This document shows, piece after piece, positions 36,901 to 47,636 of a DNA stretch of 64,000 bases (position 1 is its first letter; every line of letters begins with the position of its first letter). The notes beneath the pieces were generated by a model. It made no database searches. It was given only the letters and a program-made list of their open reading frames with translations, and had not been told where the DNA came from. The translations under genes and the position numbers were made by a program. Origin of the DNA: Isoetes taiwanensis. Its lineage: Eukaryota; Streptophyta; Lycopodiopsida; Isoetales; Isoetaceae. The DNA lies in NCBI GenBank assembly GCA_021234155.1, contig JAJEKV010000035.1, positions 14,122,738 through 14,186,737 on the forward strand, in the 5' to 3' direction.

Positions 36901-36902
36901 TC

Positions 36903-36915
36903 AAGGTGGGGAGAA
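36903..36915 (+). promoter_or_regulatory. polypurine tract
   Basis: AAGGTGGGGAGAA lies immediately before the TGTGG start of the 3' LTR. It would prime plus-strand DNA synthesis. Confidence 0.85.
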
Positions 36916-38472
36916 TGTGGCGTTCCAAAGACGAGATCGCTCCCGGGGCGTACATTGTGCTGCCCGCCACGCGTACCGCCACCCGATTGACGTGCACGCC
37001 AGCGGATAGCCGGGTAAGTAGCCCTAGGGGGCAACTTACTAGGAGTGTTCATATATTATTAATGTGCACATGTGCACATTAATGAGGGCACACCTTTCCA
37101 TGTTGGCATATTTTGCCACCTAGCCACTAAAGGCAAGTGGGGCCTTTCCAATTATCCCACATGCCAAATTGGGTAATTGGAAACCCTAGCCTAAACCCCA
37201 TGTCTATTTAGGGTAGGAAAACCCTAGCTTGCTAGTTTTTTTTCGTCCTTAGGGTTTTAGAGCTCAGTTTTGGCTGCCCCAGCCAAAACCCAGCCTCCCG
37301 AGCACGCCCCAAGCGAATTATGCCATCGGTTTCCACGAATTGATCATTTCGGCCAGGATGGTTGAACTTCGGTCGGGAGGAGCCACTCAAGGATCAGATG
37401 TATTTGGTCAATTTAATAGCTTAAACCGTCTTCTAGTCATAGAATCGGTGGGTTTAGACTATTAAATTGCCCATAGTAATTATCTAGATCTTAGATCTCG
37501 GACACTAACTAAAGAACCTAACTCTATGATTGGATCTAGTTCTTTAGTTCTTTCCGTGATATATTTGGACGATGTATTTTTACGTGAACTCCTTGTATTG
37601 GGAAGGGGGGTAGAGGCCCTAAAGCTTGTAGTTGATGCTCCTAGAGTAGCCTCTCTAGCACACTTTGTAGATTAGGCACATGTGCAAAGAGCCACACACA
37701 GTTGTGGGTGAAGGGCGCGGCCGGCTAAGAAGGAGATTCATGTCGACTCTTGAGCGATCCCCGGTGTGTAAAGCCTCACAGGGATCATTGTGACTAGGTG
37801 CGATGGCTTACCACCGAGTGCGGGGTAAGGCATGGGCTCGACACCGTGAAGTGGTGTACACTTTCCGGTGGGTTCGGTCCGAATCGGGCGGGCCCTCTAG
37901 TCACCTTGAGTCAAGATGTAGATCTCTGGAGGGAGTGATCCCTACCTGCCCCATCGGGACTGGGATGATGACCCCAGGAATAGCCCTTCTGGCTATGCAC
38001 CCGGAGGCTCGGTCCCCAACACTTTTCACCTACTCGCAAAGTGTGCACGGGGAGGGGCGGATGGAGTGGACAACCCTATGCCATGTTCTTATGCCAGCCA
38101 AATCCATTGCCATGAATTACTGTCCCCAACGAACTCTGGAGACCCAAGCCGTCGGTCATCCTTTGAGTCCAGCCTTGGGTAGGATCCCCTATGTGATGTC
38201 TTGATCTTTGTCTATGCAGATATATGAGGAGGACCATCCTTGAGATGGTCACGGGATGTTGATGTATGTGCTACTGACATGTATGTTTACGCTTCCGCAG
38301 CTAGGTAGGCCCTGAGGGAGACGGGGTAGAATGACACCTTCACTCTTCCCACTGGACTGGATTACGGTGCAAAGTGATATGTGGAGGGCCCCTGTATCGA
38401 CATGGAGTGGTGTGGGGAAGAACTCTGTTTTGTATCACGGTGAGTGCAGGTATCACAGTAGGGGACGTCACA
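36916..38472 (+). repeat. 3' LTR of the gypsy element
   Basis: Partner of 25394-26936. It includes the same 26-bp palindrome at 37058-37083. Numerous small indels and substitutions relative to the 5' LTR. It ends ACGTCACA, followed by the ATATT target duplication. Confidence 0.93.
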
Positions 38473-38477
38473 ATATT

Positions 38478-38650
38478 CCTGTCATGGTTTCCCCCCCAAA
38501 AAACCCGTCGGGACGGGGCTTTTTTAACCCGGACAGTAATATGCCTGTTGCGCCTCCTTTTTGCGTCCCATAGGCCAATTGGTCCTCATGGGCGATAAAA
38601 ACTATATTCTATTCTATTCTATTCTATTCTATTCTATTCTATTCTATTCT
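38478..38650 (+). mobile_element. LINE 3' end with (ATTCT)n tail, right half of interrupted LINE
   Basis: 38485-38605 aligns with the reverse complement of 52161-52280: a CCC-(K)TCGGGAC-GGG hairpin-like segment, a run of T, GTCCCATAGGCCAAT, a GGGCGAT/GGACGCT block and AAAAA. It then ends in nine ATTCT units (38606-38650). Together with 25170-25393 it forms one LINE copy split by the gypsy element. Confidence 0.8.
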
Positions 38651-40900
38651 TTGAGAATGAGATGCCATAAGTCCTTTTCAATTGTTCATTTTTGGCACGT
38701 CTTCTTTCACTAAATCTAGAATGCCCAATAATATTCAATAACTTAATAACAAACTACAAATGAAGAGGTTTAAATTGCTATTGTAGGAAGAGTTTACAAA
38801 GTTCAATGTAACTTGAAGTACTAAGTTCTTTAAAGTTTGTTTGCTATTGACATTTACAAAGATAATATACGCAATGCAATAATACCCTAAATTTTTGGTT
38901 TTGCACCACAAGGCACTACCTTCAGAAGCTTGATCCTACTTTGCTACCAAATGATCTAAGCTTTGCATGTCTTTTAAAAGCTAGTCTTGTTACCTTGCAT
39001 AAACAATATGCAAGCATTAATATGTAACTTTGTAATACGTACTAGGAACGTGTGCGGCAATCTTAGGAACTTTTAAATGAGGCGTATGGAATGGGGCATA
39101 ATGGATTTTGTACGTGGAAGAAGACGTTGTATACATCTCTTGTCTATAGATAGATTAGAGTGGAAAGATGTGCAATTGTTGTTGAAGTGGGAGCGAGAAT
39201 AGTAAGAGAACAGTATAAAAGATGCGCTAAGCCAATGAACCACCACAAATTCATAAGTTATGATGAAAACATGGATCTGTTACTTGCATATGTTAAATGA
39301 AGATGGTGGGTAATAGCGGATCATTATTGCTTATTCCATCAAGTAATATTAGTAGAATATACATAAAATACAATGTTTGCTCATGTCCATTTTATCACAA
39401 ACAATTGTCTTGTGCTTGCCTCATGCAAATGCTAGTGTAAAAAACCACTCTGAGGTTGAGCTTTCTCCAGTTTCAAATATCTCTATGGTCATAATTCTTT
39501 GCATATGTGATTGCTAATATGCGTGGAATGATCAAGTTGTAGCCAGTCTAAAATGTGGACCAATGTGAATGAAAACGACTAATGCATATACCATCAAAAG
39601 CTCACATCATATCAAATGTAGACATAAAGTCCATTCTATCTAGGGTACATATGCATGGTCATCTTTAAAAGTTCAAATTGATTATTTAAAAGAATAAAGT
39701 GTATAAACCCTTTTTTTGTCTCGCAGGGCTATGAGAAAAGCAGGTCACAATTTGTGGAGTTGGGCAATTACTTCCTTCTTCTTTCACTTTTATTTATCTC
39801 GTGGGTTTAAGAGTTTATGTTGAACAACAAGAGACAACTTGTGAGCATCCAAACATTTTCTACAAAAAATTCATTATGCCAAGTTGCAACACATTGATTC
39901 AGCTTTTTTATTTCAACTTGTGAACTGAATAAAAAGGAAATGTCATTATAGTATCAATATTGTGTTCAAGGACTGGAATCTATCTTCTCCTTCGGCAACA
40001 ACCTCTGCTTTTGCACCAGCAGCTCCGCTTCATGTTCCTAAGAAAGCTTCCTAACCAGCAGAACTACATCCTAGAGCACAACAGCTCAAGTAGACTTGGG
40101 TAAAAGGATCACTATACAAAGAATAAAATACTTATTTCTTGAATAGAGCCTATGACAAAGTCATCATGAAAGGAAGTTCACGTGATTCAAATCGTTATTC
40201 AAATCAAAGGGCTCGTCGATTGTCATGATAATAGTAATGTTGCAGTTAGTCTCTGTCTATTGCAAATGGGCACACCTTGATACTCAACAAATAAGCAAGG
40301 ACTTACTATAATAGTTTTGAGACATTTATTCAAATTAAGTAGTAATGCTAATATGTAGCATAATAACAGGGTTTTTTTTTTGTGTTTTTGTACGCTTTTC
40401 ACAAAGGTTTTCCTAAGATTTCATGGGCGTATTCGAATGGATGTATTAATGCGTACATCTAGAGTGCACCATTTCTTAGCCGTTGATTTAGCTTTTTTTT
40501 TTCAATGGTCCCACATCCAAGGGCTCACAACAAAAGCCCTCTTTTTATTTTAGGGGCTGAACATGCAAGCCTCATGAATAGCATTTCAGGGCATTCTTGC
40601 AAAAAATTAATGTTCTTGTGATCAGAGTGCTTTAGTGCAGAGGATTATGCGGCCGGATGCTTGCTTCAGCAGTTTGTGCTACATATTCAAAGTTTCCATG
40701 ACATGGTCTGTGTTGATATTCTTATTTTCAGTGTGTTGATATTTAGCATGATAAAGTCGAGATGGAGACAGATCTTGCAGTGAAACCCACAGGCCGAAAC
40801 TGGACCCATGAGTTTACATTGTTAAGGAGCAGAATGTTTCTCACACAAATTGGTCGCCATAGCCAGATGTGTTCAACTTTTTCCCTGCAAAACCCTCTGA
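38651..40900. other. no gene recognised
   Basis: AT-rich sequence with scattered stops in all frames; no domains, repeats or RNA genes seen. Confidence 0.4.
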
Positions 40901-40946
40901 GGGATAAGTGCACCGGTTTAGCCATGCAACCTAGCTAGGCATCGGA

Positions 40947-41354
40947 TTGAGCAGAAAAGCAAAAGGCCTTGAATTTCAATCTGTCACAGAGTTATTAGCT
41001 CCGGTCAAATGTTATATTCAATTTTTTTTTTCATTATTAATCTTTGGTGCCTTGGCCCCTATCAATCAGAATAACTCTTTGAGCTTCGTCTGTCTTCTAG
41101 AAAGAAAAGTGAAGCAGTTATGTAAGTCGTACTTATTGACAAAAGAGGAGTCTGTTTGTTCCATATCTGAAGCTATCACACGCGTCAGATTGATGGCCAA
41201 AGGTTTTGAAAAGGAAGCTGCTACATTCACAGCAAAAGCTTACAAAAATGCAGTAGGTAAACCTGGGGGATTCATATCTGAAGAGATTCAGCCCAATCCA
41301 ATCAGTTTTGCATCTTTTTTTGTAAACTGCCATGTTCGAATGCTGAAATCCTAA
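40947..41354 (+). CDS. unrecognised ORF, 135 codons
   Basis: The N-terminal half is hydrophobic (YIQFFFSLLIFGALAPI at about residues 22-38). The C-terminal half is Lys/Ala-rich (TRVRLMAKGFEKEAATFTAK). No known domain. The 3' part (AATCCAATCAGTTTTGCATC) recurs degenerate at 41445-41465 (AATCCGATTGATTTTGCATC). A CCATAGCCAGAT-CTT-TTTTCCCTG phrase before the ORF (40857) recurs after it (41369). This repeat context argues for non-coding repeat DNA rather than a gene. Confidence 0.2.
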   Translation: MSRKAKGLEFQSVTELLAPVKCYIQFFFSLLIFGALAPINQNNSLSFVCLLERKVKQLCKSYLLTKEESVCSISEAITRVRLMAKGFEKEAATFTAKAYKNAVGKPGGFISEEIQPNPISFASFFVNCHVRMLKS

Positions 41355-41883
41355 AGTTGTGCCACCATAGCCAGATCTCCTCAGCTTTTCCCCTGTGTCT
41401 TCTCAACATCTAGGAACAGCACAGTTAGATTCGGCCAAATCCGATTGATTTTGCATCTGTTTTGGTAAGCTCCCATGATCGAATGCAGATCGAATGCAGA
41501 AACCCTAAAGTAGCCCTAATATCCCAACAAAAGAAAAAATCCCATGGTTATTCACGTTTGTTTCTTTGAACTATTTCCATTTAAAATTCAATATCTACCA
41601 TTATAGCCCTTCCTTTCAATGTCTACCAATATCTAGCAATGCCCATTCTTAAAAAACTCGTCCTCCCTTTATATCTAGTGCCTAAGGTTGAAACTTTAAA
41701 ATCTCACCCTTCCTTTGAATGTCTAAAATCCTTTAAACTTCAAAATTTAATGCTATTAGAAGCTTGTGTTACTCATATTATTTTTACCATTACGTATTAC
41801 ATATTACGTATTACATATTGCTACATGTTTCTATCGTGTTTTGCTTTTTTTTAGGGGAAGGGGGGCCCAAAAAAATTTTTTTA

Positions 41884-42326
41884 GTACAACAACCAACACA
41901 TAACTACCATTAACATTAATTAACACAACCATTGGGTCCAACACATTTAAATTAAAATCCCCCTTAAACCCCCTTTGGTTTGGGTGCATATTCACACGGG
42001 GGGTGACATAGGGCAGCGAGAGCCCTTATAATTATATTTTGCACGTACAAAATCAACACCATATAGTATTTTGGTTGAAATCTTATACAAATTTTGTACT
42101 TTCATACCCCACAACGAGGAACTTTACGTACGGTGTAGATTAAGGAATAAGGGGTGAATATGCCTATCCAAGAGCTCTCGTTTCCCGGAGTCACCCCCCA
42201 TGTGAATATGCACCCAAATCAAAAGGGGTTTAAGAATAGAATAGAATAGAATAGTTTTTTTAAATGTGTTGGACCCAATGGTTGTGTTAATTAATGTTAA
42301 TGGTAGTTATGTGTTGGTTGTTGTGC
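41884..42326. mobile_element. foldback/MITE-like element with long terminal inverted repeats
   Basis: The left arm (41884 to about 42025) is the reverse complement of the right arm (about 42172-42326). Outer ends are GTACAACAACCAACAC and GTGTTGGTTGTTGTGC; inner parts pair at GGGTGCATATTCACA and GGGGGTGAC. Flanking TA on both sides (41882-41883, 42327-42328) fits a TA target duplication. No ORF. The right arm is longer because it contains four AGAAT units (42233-42254) absent from the left arm. Confidence 0.85.
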
Positions 42327-42329
42327 TAT

Positions 42330-44845
42330 TATCTAAACATCCAGCAAAACAATCTCATACAGCCAAAAAGAACTTACTCTTACTAAAAGCATAGATAATA
42401 GTGATGATTTTCCAGATCGCCATGTAAGCATCAAATGATTTATTAGTTATCCTGCTTACTGCAATGTCTTTTCTCCAATCATAGCTTTTCAACCATGGCA
42501 AATACAGTAAAAGGCAATTTGACAAAGGCGAAGAGAGTGCAACACTGACTTTGGTCTTTCATGAATTATGTTAGCCCTAGGGTTCATAAAACTGGATCAT
42601 GTATTTGCTTGCGAACTAGTAATCTTGAATTCCCCAACATCTATCACACGGTTATGGCAGTTGTGGCACTGGTGCAGAGGAGCGACTTCGGTTGCATCTG
42701 TCACCAGCCTCAATCTTCTCTTCAATTAAAGAATGATACCTCAAAGAATCTTGCCTATAGCAATTATATAGTTTAGAATATAAACCTTGACCTTAGCCAA
42801 ACATTTTCCTGAGGGAAAATGTAGTAATTCAGAAGTCTATCACCTTAAAACTTAGGGATCTATTAAAGAACAAGGTTTAATGCATGAATGCGGAAGCAAA
42901 GCTTTGCATTGCCCTAAACTAACGCTTTCAATGGGAGTCGTATAACAATTAAAGCCATAAATAAGGATCAAAGAAGACATATTAATGCCTTTATACATGT
43001 ACTAGAAAATGTTCATAGCGGCCTGTGCGAGTGAACTCTCTAATAAATGCCAGCACAAGAATTTGTAGCTTATTTAGATCCACCATTTCAAAGAAAGAAG
43101 CAACTGATGGCATTTATCCATTGAATAAAAGGTCTTACCTGTGCAACATATATAAAGGTTAGGCTTTGTTTTGACAAACCATCTTACTAGGATTAGCTAC
43201 TTACAAAGTCATATGTCGAAAAAAAAACTCTCTCTAGAAATGAGCAATCAAATGAATAGCCACAAAAAATCCTCTTTAGAATCCTAAAATTTTGAAGATT
43301 TTGAACTGATTTAAGAAAGAGAATCTATTATATCAAGAATTGGACTTGAACCCACTATAAACTGTATCTATCTGTCTATTTATATTATTGAATGCCCCAT
43401 TTTTATGTGCAAGCACATATGCCCCACTCTTTAGTTCCAAGCAGTTAATTGAAAATTGTAAAGCATGAACTAAAAAGCACAAAGCAGCAACGATAAATTA
43501 TTGTATGTCTTATTATTATGTGTGCATTCATAGGCCAGTTGATAGATGTTAAAAATGCTTTAAAATTAATTTGATTTCGCTCCATATGCAATGCAAAGTA
43601 GATTGTACGTTCATGTTGTCAATAAAATGCTGCTCCTCCTCCATCTAATCCAATTTCAATACGGGACACACATGAACTAATTAAGAAACAAAAACAATAG
43701 TCCTTGGACTCTACTTCTTATTTCAATACCAATATTCTATTCATTGGTATGAAGGCCACATGTGTAAACTTGTGCTTTCATTTCGAAATCAATAACATGT
43801 GTAGATAATTTTAAGTAAGAATGCACTAAGGTAGATTTATAATAACAAATGCATATGTTTAATATACAACCTAGATAGGAATTATCCTTTTATTTCGAGT
43901 GATACAATTATTAACGTTTAGCATCCTTTTTATTATTCCGAATTCCACTTTGTATAGTAAAAAATATATTCCATATTCTTGTGAGTACATAGCTAGGCAT
44001 TTTTTGTTGTCAAAAAAGCACCGACTATTTTTTCTTAAATCTTTTAAGGATGACAAAAGAAGAGCTTTTAGGCAATCCTCTTGGTGCCATGTGAAGAAGA
44101 AACCTTATTTGGGTTGCAAGGAAGACATATGGACAAAAGTGTGGCATCAAATGTGTGACTATAGAAGTTTGACGGTTTTTTCTACGATGTGAAAGGAATC
44201 AAAACGTGGACACGTCCTTTTAGCTCATAGTAATTGTTTTTGCTGATATAAGGCATCTTATGTCACATAGTAAGGTAAAATGCGTGAATTTTCCATAGCT
44301 GTGGCAAGTGGGCGTTGGTTTGGGCGTTGGTTATACGAAGTGCCAAGTGATTAGGATTGCATGATGATGTCATGGCCACTAAAACTATTGATACTTTTGC
44401 TTCATTTTGCCATTAGGAATCTTTAATAAGCAATCTAATAAGCATTTTATAGTCATATATATATAGCCATATCTAGTCTTCCTGCTATTCAAGACTTGAG
44501 ATCAAAGTAGTTACTAGTTTGTACTTGAGGGTCTAGAATGTCGGTGGCTCCATTAGATTACCAAAAGATCCTGTTCAATTTGAATGTTCTACTGCATGAT
44601 CTAATGCAGAAACTTCCTTGAGTTTTTTTCTTTTGCAGCAGCAGTGTCAGGGTTGAAAGAATCACAAAATTTGGATAAGCATCAAAAGAAATGTCTATCC
44701 TTGCAGTGAAGCATCAAGTCGAGATCTCTCCGTTTGAAGTCTTTTGAAGCAAAAGAAACAGATCAGAATAAATCTGTTCCTTTACAGCACAACAATCTGA
44801 GACCTCGCATGGTTTGTTAAAACATCTGATACACGATGATCTGAT
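42330..44845. other. no gene recognised
   Basis: AT-rich. A 97-codon ORF (43899-44192 plus) has a basic tail but no domain. The final part may be the upstream region of the ERF gene. Confidence 0.35.
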
Positions 44846-44851
44846 GGCCTG

Positions 44852-44864
44852 CAGATATATAAGT
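44852..44864 (+). promoter_or_regulatory. candidate TATA box of the ERF gene
   Basis: AGATATATAAGTA lies about 250 bp before the ERF start codon. This is a suitable position for a core promoter with a leader of roughly 220 nt. No other strong TATA-like site is closer. Confidence 0.35.
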
Positions 44865-45105
44865 ACCAGTGATACAGAGAGTGGAATAGTCTGATAGAGA
44901 ATCTTGAAGTACAACATGCGTGTCCTTCAAAGAAAGGGTCTAAGTAACGCATTAAGAGAACAGAATTTGCAAGGTATTAGACTGTATGCTTTTCTATATG
45001 AATAAATGGCATCCAATACAGATGAATTGTTCCAGAAGAGGGACTAAGGAAAGATCTAGTGTTTCAATCTGACAGCCAAATTTAAGAAAGAAATTAGATT
45101 AAGAG

Positions 45106-45621
45106 ATGCAAAGGATGCAAAGAACAGAGCGAATACCTGTAAGAAACGTGAAGGAATGCAGCTACAAAGGGGTAAGAAAGCGGAGCTGGGGAAAATGGGT
45201 AACAGAGATAAGAGAGCCAAACAAGAGGTCGCGGATATGGCTAGGATCCTTCGAAACGGCGGAGATGGCAGCGAGGGCATACGACGCAGCGGTACTCTGT
45301 TTAAGGGGCCCTTCTGCGGCCTTCAATTTCCCAGAATCACTACCAATTCTGCAGCTTCCGCTGCCATCGTCTCCGAAGGCAATACAGGCCATAGCTGCCG
45401 CCGCTGCAAGGTCGCCTCCATTCTGCGATCTTCCGGCACCGGCTCCGCTCGCCGGAGATGCAGGGTCCTCCTTTGCCTTCAACCCTAACCCTAACCCTAA
45501 TTTTGTGGATCTGCACACTTGGTCTCAGGAAGATTGCTATGCAGATTTGGACTGTTTTCCAAACGTTCAAGTTCCTTTAGAAGTTCATGACATTCCTGAT
45601 TATAGTCTATGGAACCCATAG
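45106..45621 (+). CDS. AP2/ERF transcription factor, DREB-type
   Basis: Single-exon 171-residue protein. One AP2 DNA-binding domain spans about residues 19-78: [39 protein letters not shown] and [13 protein letters not shown]. The WGKWV and EIREP residues (Val and Glu at the two diagnostic sites) are those of the DREB rather than the ERF branch, closest in style to the A-4/A-5 groups. Such factors bind DRE/CRT or GCC-like sites in the nucleus and tune stress or developmental genes. The C-terminal part is Pro/Ala-rich, then NPNPNPN, then an acidic aromatic end ([20 protein letters not shown]) that may activate transcription. Start: first ATG of the frame; a second ATG three codons on is equally possible. 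Short N-terminus. No breaks; this is the best host gene in the window. Confidence 0.93.
   Translation: MQRMQRTERIPVRNVKECSYKGVRKRSWGKWVTEIREPNKRSRIWLGSFETAEMAARAYDAAVLCLRGPSAAFNFPESLPILQLPLPSSPKAIQAIAAAAARSPPFCDLPAPAPLAGDAGSSFAFNPNPNPNFVDLHTWSQEDCYADLDCFPNVQVPLEVHDIPDYSLWNP
45483..45501 (+). repeat. telomere-like CCCTAA repeat inside the ERF coding sequence
   Basis: Three AACCCT units encode the alternating Asn-Pro run of the ERF protein. The duplicated copy at 46286-46300 has one unit fewer. Confidence 0.8.
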
Positions 45622-46000
45622 AGCCTAAGTATTCTAGGGTTCCTGTTCTAAGCCACTTTATACATTGTATTTAAGAGCTAGGCTATACACCGCCGCCATT
45701 TACTTGTACCTGTTCTTAGGTTCTTAGATCGTGGCACTAATTTCAAATGGTTTAGCTCTATATAGTAAGATTCTAATCTCAAAATTTGCATGGAGGATCT
45801 TGTTTGGACATACACAATCTTATGGTATGTGATTGCTTGTTCAAGCCATAGAGCATTCTTGTGCCTTGAGAAATCAGCGCTCGCCCCATCCTACCATGGG
45901 CACTGTTCTTCCCTTTGAAGGTATTTAAGGCATGGGATGCTGTGAAATGATTAATCTCTTTACATCCTTCAAATTCGTTCAGTCTTCTTTGCCTTTTCTC
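45622..46000 (+). other. ERF 3' untranslated region and downstream
   Basis: The sequence after the stop (TAGAGCCTAAG, ATTCTAGGGTTCCTG, ACATTGTATTTAAGAGCTAG) recurs in the downstream duplicate at 47741-47810. No clear polyadenylation signal was chosen. Confidence 0.5.
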
Positions 46001-46007
46001 TGGGTAT

Positions 46008-46235
46008 TTGCCTCACCCCACTGGCTCCGTCCCGCTGGTTTTGTCCTTGCATCCTAGGACTCAATTCAGGTGGACTGATCTACGGGCCTGGTACTTGGGC
46101 AGTCGGCTCTGCTCCTGGCAGAACTTCAAGGCCACCTACAATTTGATTGAGCTAGACTATTTCACGTGGGAAATAGTAGCTGATACTATCCCGATGCGGC
46201 CCAATCTTGGTAGTGATCAATATCTCTTGGGGTAA
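46008..46235 (+). CDS. unrecognised ORF, 75 codons
   Basis: Open frame rich in aromatic residues (LRAWYLGSRLCSW, LIELDYFTWEIVADTI). No family recognised. It lies between the ERF gene and its partial duplicate and ends close to a GT-containing site, so it could be an exon remnant. Confidence 0.2.
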   Translation: MPHPTGSVPLVLSLHPRTQFRWTDLRAWYLGSRLCSWQNFKATYNLIELDYFTWEIVADTIPMRPNLGSDQYLLG

Positions 46236-46279
46236 GCATTTTGTTACGACATGCTATAAACATCTCACGGCGCAGCCTC

Positions 46280-46330
46280 CTTTGTCACCCTAACCCTAAT
46301 TTTGTGGATATGCACAATTGGTCTCAGGAA
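46280..46330 (+). pseudogene. partial ERF duplicate, left piece
   Basis: CTCCTTTGTCACCCTAACCC, then TTTTGTGGATATGCACA and TTGGTCTCAGGAA match the ERF gene at 45470-45531. The copy is cut here by a LINE insertion and resumes at 47637. It lacks the AP2 domain, so it can only be a tail fragment. Confidence 0.85.
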
Positions 46331-47636
46331 GATGATGGCCGCCATGTAGGGTCTCGACGCAGTTTTCTTCATAACTCAGGGCTCGGGTGTCAGATTCAGG
46401 TGTTCTTTAGTGCGTTGGAAAGCTAGAGATGTGAGCTTTCCATCGGTATATAGCTCATACAGTTTTGTTGTGTCTATCTAGGCCGGATTTGGAGTTTACA
46501 GATTGCGGCTACCATGGCAAACCCTAGTTTGCCAGCTTCTGGAACACGTTCGTCAGCCAAGAAAGTGTTGACAGGCTTGTGGAGCGTGGTGTTGATCCTC
46601 TTTGGGGACATTATCTTCTATATCAGGTTTATCCTCCTGGATTCTTGCCAAGTAAGTCTGGTGCATTGTGCATGCCTTGTTGGCTTGCCTTAGAGGATTT
46701 TCCACTAGAACTGCAAGTGTCTGATTTTATGATTGCTATTACCAATGGATTGGGTATGCATCTTGCCCATTCTACTGTTAATGGTCCTCGAATTTGTGTA
46801 TCTCTTCCTACTTGTGTTTCTATTCCTCAGTCAGTAGTGGTCAAAAGTGGCCCACTTTTTTTCAAATACAAACTACGTCTGCTTAATGGACCCGAGCTTG
46901 CCAAGATGTTTCCCAATATTGAGGCTTTCGCTACTTACAGGTTCAGGCATACTTTTGTCTCTATATCCCCAACTGCTCCTATCCCATGTCGCATAGCATC
47001 CACTTCACTTGAATGTCGTGTTGTATCATCTTCTTCCTCGTCTGCCTCTGCAATAGTTAACCCGCCAGTATTACCAGGCTTTGTGCCTTATCCTTTAGCT
47101 ATTTCTACACTATCGCCTTCTTCTATTGCATTTCCGTCTCAGTCTATATCAGTAGACCCTCTTAATGAGGATCAACACTCTCGTCTTCAGGACATTGCTC
47201 AGAAGCAAGAATTATTGGAAGAAGAATGGTCTACTCCACGCCTGAAGAAACTTGCACGTCGCAAAAATAGCTCGGCTTCTCAATCTGCTTTGGTTCACTC
47301 TGTAGCTGCAATATCTGCTACGATTGTTACAGTGGATGTCCCTGATTCAATGGCATTGAGGCACTAGGGAGCAGATCAAGTTGCTATTAATGATTCTATG
47401 GATGTGGAAGTTCGACCTAGTTAAAGTGACTTTTTAAAAACATGATTATATATTATTCTTCTCTTTGTAGGAGAGGAAAATAGTGTGAACTGCATTTTAT
47501 TGTCATGCTTAGATGGGTGGCCCTGCTCAGTTGGATCTGATTGTCCGCTGGGTTTTTTATTCCTGTCTCTGCATTGTATTATGTATTATGTTGGAGTGTT
47601 ATTAATAAAGTCTGACGTCCTTCAAAAAAAAAAAAA
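46331..47636 (+). mobile_element. ORF1-only L1-like LINE (half-LINE) with 17-bp target duplication
   Basis: The insertion is bounded by ACAATTGGTCTCAGGAA at 46314-46330 and again at 47637-47653, and ends in a poly(A) tail of about 14 (47624-47637). Its 1.3 kb holds one coding region (next entry) and then a 3' UTR with AATAAAG; there is no endonuclease or reverse transcriptase. It must have been moved by another LINE's enzymes. The structure resembles mammalian HAL1 half-LINEs. Confidence 0.88.
46579..47367 (+). pseudogene. L1-type ORF1 protein, N-terminally broken
   Basis: The 262-codon frame opens without an ATG. A better start, ATG at 46514 (MANPSLPASGTRSSAKK), is in another frame, so one frameshift separates them. 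WLALEDFPLELQVSDFMIAI and PRICVSLPTCVSIPQSVVV match the pattern of the plant LINE ORF1 RNA-binding (DUF4283-like) domain, where the family has W-P-LPLE-W and AR-CVEVDL-KPLP. The usual CCHC knuckle after it is not visible. A Ser/Pro-rich linker and a Glu/Lys helix (EDQHSRLQDIAQKQELLEEE) follow. ORF1 proteins coat LINE RNA. Confidence 0.6.

Larger units (their letters stand above)
25394..38472 (+). mobile_element. full-length Ty3/gypsy chromovirus-type LTR retrotransposon, 13.1 kb
   Basis: It starts TGTGG and ends ACGTCACA, flanked by the 5-bp target duplication ATATT (25389-25393 and 38473-38477). It has two LTRs of about 1.55 kb, a Met-tRNA primer-binding site, a polypurine tract, and gag, protease, RT, RNase H, integrase and chromodomain in gypsy order. 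The pol genes carry many frameshifts, so it is not autonomous now. The LTRs differ by numerous small indels and substitutions, which suggests an old insertion or an error-prone assembly. It is inserted within the 3' end of a LINE. Unusual: about 4.2 kb of extra internal sequence lies between the primer-binding site and gag. Confidence 0.95.

Noticed and set aside
45483-45501. Telomere-like repeat as evidence of a chromosome end or fusion point
   Set aside because: Only three units, within a conserved reading frame, so it is coding sequence.
45162-45570. ORFs of 110, 118 and 76 codons overlapping the ERF gene in other frames
   Set aside because: Shadows of the GC-rich AP2 coding sequence.
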